From Gemmatimonadota bacterium (lineage in GTDB: Bacteria; Gemmatimonadota; Gemmatimonadetes; Gemmatimonadales; Gemmatimonadaceae), in the NCBI GenBank assembly GCA_014192065.1, contig BJHH01000005.1, positions 62,001-126,000 of the forward strand: a DNA stretch of 64,000 nt, given 5' to 3'. Positions within the stretch are counted from its first letter, which is position 1. Every line of letters begins with the position of its first letter. Under the pieces are notes generated by a model, which saw only the letters and a program-made list of their open reading frames with translations, was not told the origin of the DNA and did no database searches. A program made the translations under genes and the position numbers. This document shows positions 25,540-33,872 of the stretch, piece after piece.

Positions 25540-26057
25540 TTTGCATCTGCCGAACATTCGCTGGACTCGCGTTCGTTACGCTCATCGCAAACGCGGCACA
25601 GGCGCAGGTGCGCATCATGCTTCCTGCCTGGAACGAGGCGGTGCTGATGGATTCGATGAAGGTGGAGCAGGCGCTGCGCGCCGCACCCGAGGCGGTATAC
25701 GCCGCCGTCCTCAGGGCGTACGCCGATCTGGAAATTCCGACCGGCAATACCGACAACATCAAGGGCATTATCGGTAGCGAAGTCTTTGAAAAAATCCACC
25801 GTTTTGTCGGGGCCACGCTCTCCCGTTCATTCAGTTGTGGCGACTCAGCAAACGGCCCCAACGCCGATTCATATCGTCTGAGCATCGCCGTCGTCACCTG
25901 GGTCGCGCCAGGCGCGAATGGGGGCACCACGCTCGCCTCAGCGACGGTCGCGAGCGGCAGGGATGTTGCCGGCGTCTCGCGCGTGCCGCGTCACTGCGCA
26001 TCGACCGGCGCGATCGAGGCTAAGATTGCCGCTGCCGTGGAGCGGTACCTCAAGTAG
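25536..26057 (+). CDS. Secreted protein of unknown function
   Basis: 173 residues from ATG 25536, which overlaps the subtilase stop (ATGA). The N-terminus MICICRTFAGLAFVTLIANAAQAQ is a clear signal peptide. The mature part is about 150 residues with two cysteines (SFSCGDS and RHCAST), possibly a disulfide, an alpha-helical first half (VEQALRAAPEAVYAAVLRAYADL) and a beta-rich second half. I do not recognise a family. Coupling to the subtilase suggests it could be a substrate, inhibitor or partner, but this is only contextual. Confidence 0.7.
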   Translation: MICICRTFAGLAFVTLIANAAQAQVRIMLPAWNEAVLMDSMKVEQALRAAPEAVYAAVLRAYADLEIPTGNTDNIKGIIGSEVFEKIHRFVGATLSRSFSCGDSANGPNADSYRLSIAVVTWVAPGANGGTTLASATVASGRDVAGVSRVPRHCASTGAIEAKIAAAVERYLK

Positions 26058-26080
26058 GCTCGCCCGGCGCGTGAGTTTCC

Positions 26081-27040
26081 GTGGTGCTCCCGCTACTATT
26101 CCGAGTGCCCGCTGACATAAAGACTCACGACCCGACGGCCCTGCCGCACCCCTCGCCCCTGATCGTCCATGGGGCGCTGTTTCTGGTGGGGCTTCTCTTT
26201 GGCGCGAACTACTTCGTCGCCAAGGTCGCCATGCGCGAGATCACGCCGCCAGCGCTCGTAGCGATCCGTACGCTTGGCGCCGCCGCGGTGCTCTTTGCCG
26301 CGTCGGCGTTCTGGCGCGGTCGGGCACCGCGAATAACACTCAGCAAATCCGACTTCGCCCAGCTCTTCGCCTTCAGTTTGCTCGGCGCGTCTATCAACCA
26401 GCTCTGTTTCCTCGAAGGGCTCACGCGCTCAACGGCCACCAACGCCAGCATCATCTTTGTCGCGACACCGGTCGTGACACTTGCGTTCGCCGTGCTGCTC
26501 CGCCGTGAACGCGCGTCCTGGCGGGCGATCACGGGGATCATCCTTGGCCTCATCGGTGCGCTGATCCTGATCGTCCCGCGTGGCGGCGTGGACATCACGA
26601 CGAACGCCATGACGGGCAACATCCTGCTCTTCCTGGGTGCGGCGTCGTACTCCCTCTACCTCGTGCTCACGCGGCCCATTCTCACCCGGCACGACCCGCT
26701 CCGTGTGGTGAGCTGGACCTTTCTGTTTGCCGGGCTAACGATGGTGCCGATCGGGTACAGCGGTCTGAAAGCCGTGTACGCATCGGGACTCAGTCCGGCC
26801 GCTTGGTGGAGCGTGGCCTACGCCGTCGTCGGCGCGACCGCGCTACCGTACCTGCTCAACAACTGGGCGCTGGTACGGGTGCAGGCCTCGACGGTGGCGA
26901 TCTACATCCTGGTGCAGCCGCTCGTTGCCGGCGGGTTAGGGCACATCTTCCTTGGCGAACGCCTCGGCGCGGACACCGCGGTCGCAGCGATACTGATCGT
27001 TGGGGGTGTTGTGGTCGCCGCATCGAGGCGCACGGCCTGA
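26081..27040 (+). CDS. EamA/DMT-family transporter
   Basis: 319 residues from GTG 26081; a second GTG follows one codon later. About ten membrane helices are arranged as two EamA repeats, the first beginning HGALFLVGLLFGANYFVAKVAMREITPPALVAIR and the second GNILLFLGAASYSLYLVLTRPIL. The ending GHIFLGERLGADTAVAAILIVGGVVVA is the family's typical GE-containing last repeat. These inner-membrane proteins export amino acids, nucleotides or other metabolites. It starts 23 bases after the secreted unknown protein, so it may belong to the same transcript, but a functional tie is not evident. Confidence 0.85.
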   Translation: MVLPLLFRVPADIKTHDPTALPHPSPLIVHGALFLVGLLFGANYFVAKVAMREITPPALVAIRTLGAAAVLFAASAFWRGRAPRITLSKSDFAQLFAFSLLGASINQLCFLEGLTRSTATNASIIFVATPVVTLAFAVLLRRERASWRAITGIILGLIGALILIVPRGGVDITTNAMTGNILLFLGAASYSLYLVLTRPILTRHDPLRVVSWTFLFAGLTMVPIGYSGLKAVYASGLSPAAWWSVAYAVVGATALPYLLNNWALVRVQASTVAIYILVQPLVAGGLGHIFLGERLGADTAVAAILIVGGVVVAASRRTA

Positions 27041-27112
27041 ATAAATCGGCTACAATCTGAACCCAATACCCGTGCAAACGGGTATCTTTCAGCACACACC
27101 CGGAGCGTGCAC

Positions 27113-27307
27113 GTGGCAAAGCCGAATTTCAGTTTTCAGAAGCGTCAGCGTGAACAGGCCAAGGCCGCCAAGAAGCAGGACAAGCTCGCGCGTCGCGCGG
27201 AGCGGGCCAACGACCCGAACGCGGAGCCCGAGATTCCTGATTTCGACTTCAATGCCCCGGCTGCGCCCGCCGTGGATGCCCCGACGGAGCCAGGCACCGA
27301 GCTGTAG
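27113..27307 (+). CDS. Small basic conserved protein, function unknown
   Basis: 64 residues from GTG 27113, placed by GGAG at 27102-27105 with seven-base spacing; another GTG lies two codons earlier. The protein starts VAKPNFSFQKRQREQAKAAKK and is strongly basic and helical in its first half, then acidic and Pro/Ala rich. The MAKPN-FQKRQRE opening is a recurring pattern in short conserved hypothetical proteins of several Gram-negative groups, as far as I recall; this needs checking. A basic head and acidic tail would suit nucleic-acid or ribosome contact, which is speculation. A hairpin follows the stop. Confidence 0.65.
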   Translation: MAKPNFSFQKRQREQAKAAKKQDKLARRAERANDPNAEPEIPDFDFNAPAAPAVDAPTEPGTEL

Positions 27308-27365
27308 GTCGCGCCGATCCTGGCGACGCCGCGCACCCGGCAAATACAATCAGGCCAAAATGAAA

Positions 27366-27397
27366 CCGGGCTCCTTCGCTCTCGCGAAAGGGCCCGG
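27366..27397. terminator. Bidirectional terminator hairpin
   Basis: A 14-bp stem (27366-27379 with 27384-27397, two G-T type wobbles) closes on a TCTC tetraloop. It sits between the stop of the small basic protein and the stop of the convergent PD40-amidohydrolase gene, so it can serve both transcripts. There is no obvious U-tract. Confidence 0.65.
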
Positions 27398-27416
27398 GTC
27401 ACTGGAGAGCCGAGAA

Positions 27417-30400
27417 CTACTTCTTCGCCGGTGGATCTTCCTTCCACCACCACTGCGGAGGAAGGGCTTTCGCGCGCGGCCACACCTCAGTGAGATTGTT
27501 GCCGTCATAGAGCCGACCATTCTTCATGACGTACTTGACCGAGTTCGTGTTGCGGATGTCGATCAACGGATTCATGTCGAGTACCTGCAGGTCGGCGAGC
27601 TTGCCGATTTCGAGCGACCCGAGATCCTTCGCTAGGCCAATCGCGTCGGCGCCGTGGATCGTCGCGGCGCGCAACGTCTCCAAGTTCGTCATCCCGCCAG
27701 ACTGCATCATCCACAACTCCCAGTGCACGCCGAGCCCTTGCAGTTCGCCGTGCGACCCGAGACCCACGCGTCCACCGGCCTTCACGAACTTCGCCAACTG
27801 CTCGGCGTGTCCCTTGTAGATGTACTGGTCGTCACGATTGTACGTGAGCGACTTCCACGAGTCGAGTTCGTCGTGCGGAGTGAAATAGCGGAGCTTCTTG
27901 TCTTCATCGACGTTGTAGTGCGTCAGCCAGTAGTTGAGTCCCGTCGGGCCACCGTAGCCAACGACCAGTGTCGGCGTATACGTGATGCCGCTGGTCGCTT
28001 GGAGCTGCACGACATCCTTGAACAGCGGGAAGATCGGTATCGCGTGCTCGAGACCGGGATAGCCGTCCTGCATTAGCGTCAGGTTCATGGAGAGGTTCGA
28101 CCCACCCTCAGTGGTGGTGGTGAGCCCCAGTTCCTTCGCCGCCATGATCACCCACTGCCGCACCTTGCGGTCGCCGGCGAGGTACTGCTTGATGGTCTTC
28201 GTGTTGAAGTGGTCAGCGTAGCGGCGCAGGACGTCGCGCGCCTCATCGAGGCTCTTGATGTTGTCTGCCCCAAAGATGCCGGGGCCTGTCGAGTACAGCC
28301 GCGGCCCGATCAGCGCGCCGGTCTCCATCAGGTCGGTGTAGGTGAGGATGTCGGTGGCCGACGTCTGCGGATCGCGCTGCGTCGTCACGCCATAGGCGAG
28401 GTTCGCGAGCAACTGCGTTACCTGATCGCGGTGCACGCCCCAGCCAAACCAGTTGTGCGCGTGGATGTCCACGTACCCCGGAATGATCGTCTTGCCAGCG
28501 ACGTCAATCACCTTCGCGCCAACAGGCACCTTCACTGAACCACGCGCGCCGATCGCTGCGATGCGGTTGTTGGTTACGACGATGTCGCCCGTCTCGATGA
28601 TCTTGTCGCCATTCATCGTGACGATGCGCGCGCCGCGTAGCACGACGCTGCCGCTGGGTCTGTCTTTCATCGCGGTGATCGTCACGTCGAACCGAAGCGC
28701 CTCGTAGGCCATCAACGGCTTTTTCGTTGTGTCACGGGCCGCGGCCGCACCAGCGCCACCAGCGCCAGCGGCCGGTGGGGCACTCGCGATAGAATCCGCA
28801 CGCGACACCGAATCCCGAACGGCCGCCTCCGCGGCGCCCACATCGTACCGGAACCAGCTGCGACCAATTGAATAAAAGGCCGTCGCGCCGTCGGCGGACC
28901 AGCCGATGAATTCGCCACCCACGCGGGTGAGCCGTCTGGTCGGTACTCCGGCTCCTGACACACCGATCGCCGGCGCCACGCCAACCACCGGCGGCACCGT
29001 GATCATGAAAACGTTGTTGTTGGCGAGCACGAGCGCGCGCTTGCCGTCTGGTGAGAGCAGCACTTCATCCGGAGATGGCGGTGGCGGCGGCGTTGCCCCC
29101 GGCGGCAGCGGCTGTGCCGGCGGCGGCGGGCCCGCGACGCGAGCCACGATTTTCCGGTCGCTGCCGTCGAAGCGCATCGACACGAGACCCTCGTTGCCAG
29201 CCCATACATAGAGACGTGCGCTGTCGGGCCCCACATGTGGCACGCTGCGGCCCTGCTGCGACTGGCCGCTGCCGGCCCATGCGATGCGTACCGCGTCGCC
29301 GCCGGCCGCGGGGATCGTCACGTACTCGAGTTCGCCGTTCGCGATATTGCCGAAGTCCTCGAACTGTCGCATCCGGCTGAAACGCGAGCCGCGCACGGCC
29401 ATCAGCCGCGTGCCGTCTTTGGTGTACGCGATCTTGTCGAAGTACGCAGCCGTGCGCGTGAGTCGTTCCGGCGTTCCACCGGCCGCGGCTACTCTATAGA
29501 TGTTGCCTCCGGCGGTGTCGGTCCACGTCACATACGCGATGTAGCGGCCGTCGGGCGACCAGACGGGCGCGTGTTCCACCATTCCGCCCGCCGTGAGTTT
29601 GCGCGGATTCTGGATCTGGCGCATGGCGGTGTCGCCGCCGGCGGGAACGGCACCGAGTTCGCCGACGTAGAGCGCGTCGAGCGCAGTGAATGCGACGAGC
29701 CGGCCGTCTGGCGACGGCTTTGCGCCGCGAATCTGCGTGACGACGAGCGTCGAGTCATTGATGGGATACTCGAACTTGGCGAGCGCGCCCATCTGTTGGT
29801 CCACCTGGGCGGTGAACGGGACAGCTGTCACGGTGCCCGAGGGAATGGCCACGCGCCAGATCTTGCCCCCGTAGCTCGTGATGAGTGACCGGGAATCAGG
29901 CGTGAACGCCGAGGCGGGGTAGAGGTCGCGATCGTTGACGCCGCCGCCCTGCGAGTTGTCGCGCTGCACATCCATCACGAGCCAGCGTTCCTCGCCAGTG
30001 TTCAGGTCGCGGAGCTTGAGCGCTTCGCGCGCGTCGGTGCGTGTGGCGTAGACGAGCCACTGACCGTCCGGGCTCGCGACTGGGCGAAAGGCGCCGTCAG
30101 TCTCGTGCGAGCGAACGAGCGTGCGGCCCGTCTCGCGGTCGAACTGCGCGATCTGATACAGCCCGATACGGCGCGCATTGCTGCGGGCTTCGAGTATCTC
30201 ATTCTCTTCGCGCGCCGAGCTGACGTCGGTGTGCAGCACTGCGGTGGCGAGGGCAGGCGGTGTGCTGCCGCTCACGTTCACCCAGAGGTAGCGTGCATCG
30301 CCGCTCGGTGCCGCCCCGTAGTGCGAGGGAGTCGCTGCGGCGCCGGCTGGTGCGGCGCCCTCGGGGCGGAGGCCCGTGAGCTGCACGCCCGAGCCGCCGT

Positions 30401-30911
30401 TCGTGTTGTACATCCAGAGTTGGCCCGCGCGTCCGGCGATGACGTACTGGCCGTCGGCCGACCAGATCGGCGACGCAAAATTAATGCGCTCGCTCTTGGT
30501 GATGATACGCGGCTTCGTGCCGTCAGCGTTGGCGATCCAGACGTTCTTGGAACCATTGCGATCGCTGATGAACACGATCTGCTTGCCGTCCGGCGAATAG
30601 CGCGGCTGCTGGTCCCAGCCCGTGCCGTTCGTGATGCGCGTGGCGGTGCCGCCCGCGACCGGGATCGTGTAGAGGTCGCCGAGTATGTCGAAGGCGATCG
30701 TATGGCCATCGGGCGAGACGTCGAGGGAGATCCATGACGCCTCGTCGGTGGAGAATGTCAGTGTGCGAGGCGCGATGAGCGGTAGCGCGCTCGTGCGGGC
30801 CGCGGCCTTGATTGCGCTGTCGTTTTGGGCTGGGGTTTGGGCGCTGAGGGGCGCCGCCGCTCCGAGCGCGAGGGCCAGGGTGCGGGCGAGTAGGCGCAGG
30901 GGGTTCATCAT
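27417..30911 (-). CDS. Secreted PD40 beta-propeller fused to amidohydrolase
   Basis: 1164 residues from ATG 30911, with GGGAG eight bases upstream; ATG 30908 and ATG 30926 are alternatives. A signal peptide precedes TolB/WD40-like PD40 repeats (YSPDGKQIVFISDRNG, WSPDGRYIAYVTWTD, LSPDGKRALVLAN) over roughly residues 50-700. The amidohydrolase domain follows: IIPGYVDIHAHNWFGWG contributes HxH, and LVGYGGPTG, VGLGSHGE and GADAIGLAKDLGSLEIGKLADLQVLDMNP complete it. The enzyme part should hydrolyse amide-type bonds outside the cytoplasm and the propeller may bind substrate. A short Gly/Ala-rich hinge (GAGGAGAAAA, about 28740-28775) separates them. It lies 85 bases downstream of the Kor operon on the same strand but is probably independent. 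Confidence 0.87.
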   Translation of the reverse strand: MMNPLRLLARTLALALGAAAPLSAQTPAQNDSAIKAAARTSALPLIAPRTLTFSTDEASWISLDVSPDGHTIAFDILGDLYTIPVAGGTATRITNGTGWDQQPRYSPDGKQIVFISDRNGSKNVWIANADGTKPRIITKSERINFASPIWSADGQYVIAGRAGQLWMYNTNGGSGVQLTGLRPEGAAPAGAAATPSHYGAAPSGDARYLWVNVSGSTPPALATAVLHTDVSSAREENEILEARSNARRIGLYQIAQFDRETGRTLVRSHETDGAFRPVASPDGQWLVYATRTDAREALKLRDLNTGEERWLVMDVQRDNSQGGGVNDRDLYPASAFTPDSRSLITSYGGKIWRVAIPSGTVTAVPFTAQVDQQMGALAKFEYPINDSTLVVTQIRGAKPSPDGRLVAFTALDALYVGELGAVPAGGDTAMRQIQNPRKLTAGGMVEHAPVWSPDGRYIAYVTWTDTAGGNIYRVAAAGGTPERLTRTAAYFDKIAYTKDGTRLMAVRGSRFSRMRQFEDFGNIANGELEYVTIPAAGGDAVRIAWAGSGQSQQGRSVPHVGPDSARLYVWAGNEGLVSMRFDGSDRKIVARVAGPPPPAQPLPPGATPPPPPSPDEVLLSPDGKRALVLANNNVFMITVPPVVGVAPAIGVSGAGVPTRRLTRVGGEFIGWSADGATAFYSIGRSWFRYDVGAAEAAVRDSVSRADSIASAPPAAGAGGAGAAAARDTTKKPLMAYEALRFDVTITAMKDRPSGSVVLRGARIVTMNGDKIIETGDIVVTNNRIAAIGARGSVKVPVGAKVIDVAGKTIIPGYVDIHAHNWFGWGVHRDQVTQLLANLAYGVTTQRDPQTSATDILTYTDLMETGALIGPRLYSTGPGIFGADNIKSLDEARDVLRRYADHFNTKTIKQYLAGDRKVRQWVIMAAKELGLTTTTEGGSNLSMNLTLMQDGYPGLEHAIPIFPLFKDVVQLQATSGITYTPTLVVGYGGPTGLNYWLTHYNVDEDKKLRYFTPHDELDSWKSLTYNRDDQYIYKGHAEQLAKFVKAGGRVGLGSHGELQGLGVHWELWMMQSGGMTNLETLRAATIHGADAIGLAKDLGSLEIGKLADLQVLDMNPLIDIRNTNSVKYVMKNGRLYDGNNLTEVWPRAKALPPQWWWKEDPPAKK

Positions 30912-30996
30912 TGGGCGGGCTCCCATTCCATAGAAGGCGTCGCGCGCTGGGGCGCAGAAGTCGAGCTTGCGTCGTCAACCGGCTAGCAAAGCGTCG

Positions 30997-32058
30997 TTAC
31001 CGATACTCGGCCATCAACTCCTCGAGCGCCTTCGATCCTGGGCAGAGTTCGCTGAACGGCAGGTCCACCAGCGGCGTCTTCACGGTTCGGTTCATCGTGT
31101 GCATCTCCGTGGTGCCGCCCTCGTCCAGATAGAGCAACCCGGTTGCGACTTCGCCCTTGTCGATGCACCCCTTCACGTGCGTATACGCGTTGCTGCGGTT
31201 GGTCGCGTTGTAATCCGAGTTGGGCTGGCGGAACCGCACAATGCTGCCGTCGTGCATGGTCACCGACGTGAGCCCGCCGGCTGCACCGCTTTCGGATGCG
31301 ATCTCCTTCCGAAGCGGTACGAAGTCGATCGGCGCAACTTCCACCTCGTGCTCGCGCGTGAACTTGTAACTCTTTGTGCTCCCTTCGTGATCGTTGAAGC
31401 TCACGCAGGGCGAGATGATATCGATCAGGGCGAATCCGTTGTGCCGGAGGCCGGCCTTCAGGATCGGCACGAGCTGTGTTTTGTCGCCCGAGAACGACCG
31501 GGCCACGAAGGTCGCGCCAAGCGTCAGTGCGAGCAGCACGGGATCGATCGGGGCCTGTTGATTGGCCTCGCCGCGCTTGCTCGTACTTCCCACATCGGCG
31601 CTCGCCGAGAACTGGCCCTTGGTCAGGCCGTACACGCCATTGTTCTCGATCACGTACAGCATCTGCACGTTGCGGCGAATGGCATGGCAGAGCTGGCCAA
31701 GGCCAATGGACAAGGAGTCGCCATCACCAGAAATGCCGATGTACATCAACTCACGGTTCGCCGCATTGGCGCCGCTCGTAAGCGACGGCATCCGTCCATG
31801 CACGCTGTTGAAGCCGTGCGACTGCTTCATGAAGTACGCCGTGGTCTTGGACGAGCACCCAATGCCGCTCATCTTGGCCGCGCGGTGCGGCGGCACATCG
31901 AGTTCCCAGAACGCCGTGATCAGCGCCGCGGTCACGGAATCGTGGCCGCATCCGGCGCACAACGTACTCATCGCCCCTTCGTAGTCGCGCTTGGTAAGGC
32001 CGAGCGCGTTCTTCTGGAGACTGGGGTGTTTGACGGGAGGCTTCGCAATCGACGTCAT
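30997..32058 (-). CDS. korB: 2-oxoacid:ferredoxin oxidoreductase, beta subunit
   Basis: 353 residues; ATG 32058 overlaps the alpha-subunit stop (ATGA). The thiamine-diphosphate binding region reads ISGDGDSLSIGLGQLCHAIRRN with NNGVYGLTKGQ downstream. Cys34, Cys37 (CAGCGHD) and Cys68 (GIGCSSK), with a later SPCVSFN cysteine, match the [4Fe-4S] ligands of Kor/Por beta subunits. With the alpha subunit it decarboxylates 2-oxoglutarate (or another 2-oxoacid) to the acyl-CoA, passing two electrons to ferredoxin. The choice of 2-oxoglutarate over pyruvate or branched-chain acids is by general resemblance and remains open. Confidence 0.88.
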   Translation of the reverse strand: MTSIAKPPVKHPSLQKNALGLTKRDYEGAMSTLCAGCGHDSVTAALITAFWELDVPPHRAAKMSGIGCSSKTTAYFMKQSHGFNSVHGRMPSLTSGANAANRELMYIGISGDGDSLSIGLGQLCHAIRRNVQMLYVIENNGVYGLTKGQFSASADVGSTSKRGEANQQAPIDPVLLALTLGATFVARSFSGDKTQLVPILKAGLRHNGFALIDIISPCVSFNDHEGSTKSYKFTREHEVEVAPIDFVPLRKEIASESGAAGGLTSVTMHDGSIVRFRQPNSDYNATNRSNAYTHVKGCIDKGEVATGLLYLDEGGTTEMHTMNRTVKTPLVDLPFSELCPGSKALEELMAEYR

Positions 32059-33848
32059 GACTTTACTCCGGCGAGCTGGCCGGCCACGGCGTCCACCACG
32101 ACCTTCGCGGTGAGCGGCAGGCCTGCATAGTCGAGTACGGGGATGAGTGTGTCGGGCGAGCAGTTGGTCTCGATCATCAGCATCGAGCGTAGCTGTGCGT
32201 CACGGTTCTGCTCCACGACGAAGATGCGTTCGTGGCTCTCGAGGAACGCGATCACTTCGTCACCGAACGGGAAACCGCGGATCCGCATATAATCGCAGGC
32301 GATGCCCTGTTCTTTGAGGTGGGCGACCGCTTCCTGTACGGCGCCATTCGTGCCGCCAATCGCGATGATGCCGGCATCGGCGTTCTTGACCGTGGAGATC
32401 ACGGGCTTGGGGAGCGCGTTGCGTGCCGTTTCAAACTTGACCGCGATGCGGTCCATCACGGCCTGATACTCCGGCGAATCCTCGGTGTACGCGCCGTTCA
32501 GGTTGTGGCCCGATCCACGCGTGAAGAACGCGCCCTTGCCGCCGCTGCCTGGCAGCGTACGCGACGGAATGCCACCGCCGGTGTCTTGGAACCGCCCCCA
32601 CTTGGGCAGCGCCGCGACCTGCTCGGCCGTCAGCACCTTGCCGCGATTGGGTGTGTACGAGTCGTCCCACCTGAGTTTCGGGATCATCCAGTCGTTCATG
32701 CCGATATCCAGGTCGCTGAGCACGAACACCGGCGTCTGGAAACGCTCGGCGAGGTCGAACGAGATGGGCGCCATCTCGAAGCACTCGCCGGGGTCGGCGG
32801 GATAGAGGCAGAGGTGTTTCGTGTCGCCGTGCGACGCATACGCGCACGAGAAGAGGTCGGCCTGCTGCGTGCGCGTCGGCATGCCGGTGCTGGGGCCCAC
32901 GCGCTGCACGTCAACGAGAACGGCGGGCACTTCCGCGTAGTACGCGAGGCCGAGAAACTCCTGCATCAGCGAAACGCCCGGGCCAGCCGTGCAGGTGAAA
33001 CTCCGCGCGCCGGCCCAATTCGCGCCGATCACCATTCCAATGGCCGAGAGTTCATCCTCGGCCTGGATGATGATGTAGTTCTTGGTGCCGTCGGCGTTGG
33101 TGCGGTAATCCTTGCAGAAGGCGGTAAACGCCTCCATCAGCGAGGTTGAGGGCGTGATCGGATACCAGGCACCGACGGTCGCACCGGCGTAGACGGCGCC
33201 GAGCCCGAAGGCGGTGTTGCCGTCCATCAGGATGTGGTTGTTCGTCTCGTTCATTCGCTGGAGCGAGAATGGCAGTGGGCACTGAAAATTGGCCTTGGCG
33301 TAGTCGTAGCCGAGCCGAATGGCTGTGAAGTTCATCTCGAGCACTTTTGGCTTCTTGCCAAACTTCTCGCGCAGCAGCTCGCTGATGACGTCGAGGTCGA
33401 TGTCCAACAACGCGGCCAATGCGCCGGTATAGACGATGTTGCGGAGCAACACGCGATCACGGTCGCGCTGGAAGGTGTTCACGCAGAGTTCGCCGCAGGG
33501 CACGCCGATAACGGTGATGCCCTCACGCGCTAGCTCAGCGTCCATCGGCCACGACGCATCGTACAGGAGGTAGCCCCCGTTCCGAACGGTGGCCACGTCC
33601 TTGGAATAGGTCTCCGGGTTCATCGCAACGACGAGGTCGATCTCTGCTGGACGGGCGTTGTAGCCGTCTTTGGAAACCCGGATCTCGTACCAGGTGGGCA
33701 ATCCCTGAATGTTCGACGGGAAGATGTTCTTGCCCGTGACGGGGATGCCCATGCGGAAAATGGATTGCATCAGCAGGGTGTTCGCTGAGGCAGAGCCTGT
33801 GCCATTGACGGTCGCGATTTTGAAACTGAAATCGTTTTGAGAAGGCAT
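32055..33848 (-). CDS. korA: 2-oxoacid:ferredoxin oxidoreductase, fused gamma-alpha subunit
   Basis: 597 residues from ATG 33848. The N-terminal gamma domain (about 10-190) reads VNGTGSASANTLLMQSIFRMG and PAEIDLVVAMNPET. The alpha pyrimidine-binding domain follows (MDGNTAFGLGAVYAGATVGAWYPITPSTSL, TCTAGPGVSLMQEFLGLAYYAEVPAVLVDVQRVGPSTGMPTRTQQADL), then a C-terminal transketolase-like domain with VVEQNRDAQLRSML. Fusion of gamma and alpha is standard for many KorA proteins. It partners the beta subunit in oxidative decarboxylation coupled to ferredoxin. The gene begins 24 bases after the FAD oxidoreductase stop and overlaps korB, giving a compact three-gene operon. Confidence 0.9.
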   Translation of the reverse strand: MPSQNDFSFKIATVNGTGSASANTLLMQSIFRMGIPVTGKNIFPSNIQGLPTWYEIRVSKDGYNARPAEIDLVVAMNPETYSKDVATVRNGGYLLYDASWPMDAELAREGITVIGVPCGELCVNTFQRDRDRVLLRNIVYTGALAALLDIDLDVISELLREKFGKKPKVLEMNFTAIRLGYDYAKANFQCPLPFSLQRMNETNNHILMDGNTAFGLGAVYAGATVGAWYPITPSTSLMEAFTAFCKDYRTNADGTKNYIIIQAEDELSAIGMVIGANWAGARSFTCTAGPGVSLMQEFLGLAYYAEVPAVLVDVQRVGPSTGMPTRTQQADLFSCAYASHGDTKHLCLYPADPGECFEMAPISFDLAERFQTPVFVLSDLDIGMNDWMIPKLRWDDSYTPNRGKVLTAEQVAALPKWGRFQDTGGGIPSRTLPGSGGKGAFFTRGSGHNLNGAYTEDSPEYQAVMDRIAVKFETARNALPKPVISTVKNADAGIIAIGGTNGAVQEAVAHLKEQGIACDYMRIRGFPFGDEVIAFLESHERIFVVEQNRDAQLRSMLMIETNCSPDTLIPVLDYAGLPLTAKVVVDAVAGQLAGVKS

Positions 33849-33872
33849 GTGCGGTCAGGAGAGGTCTCGGCC

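Noticed and set aside
30967-32130. A 387-codon open frame on the plus strand opposite korB.
   Set aside because: It lies antisense to a well-supported korB gene and has no family motif; high GC content produces long antisense frames.
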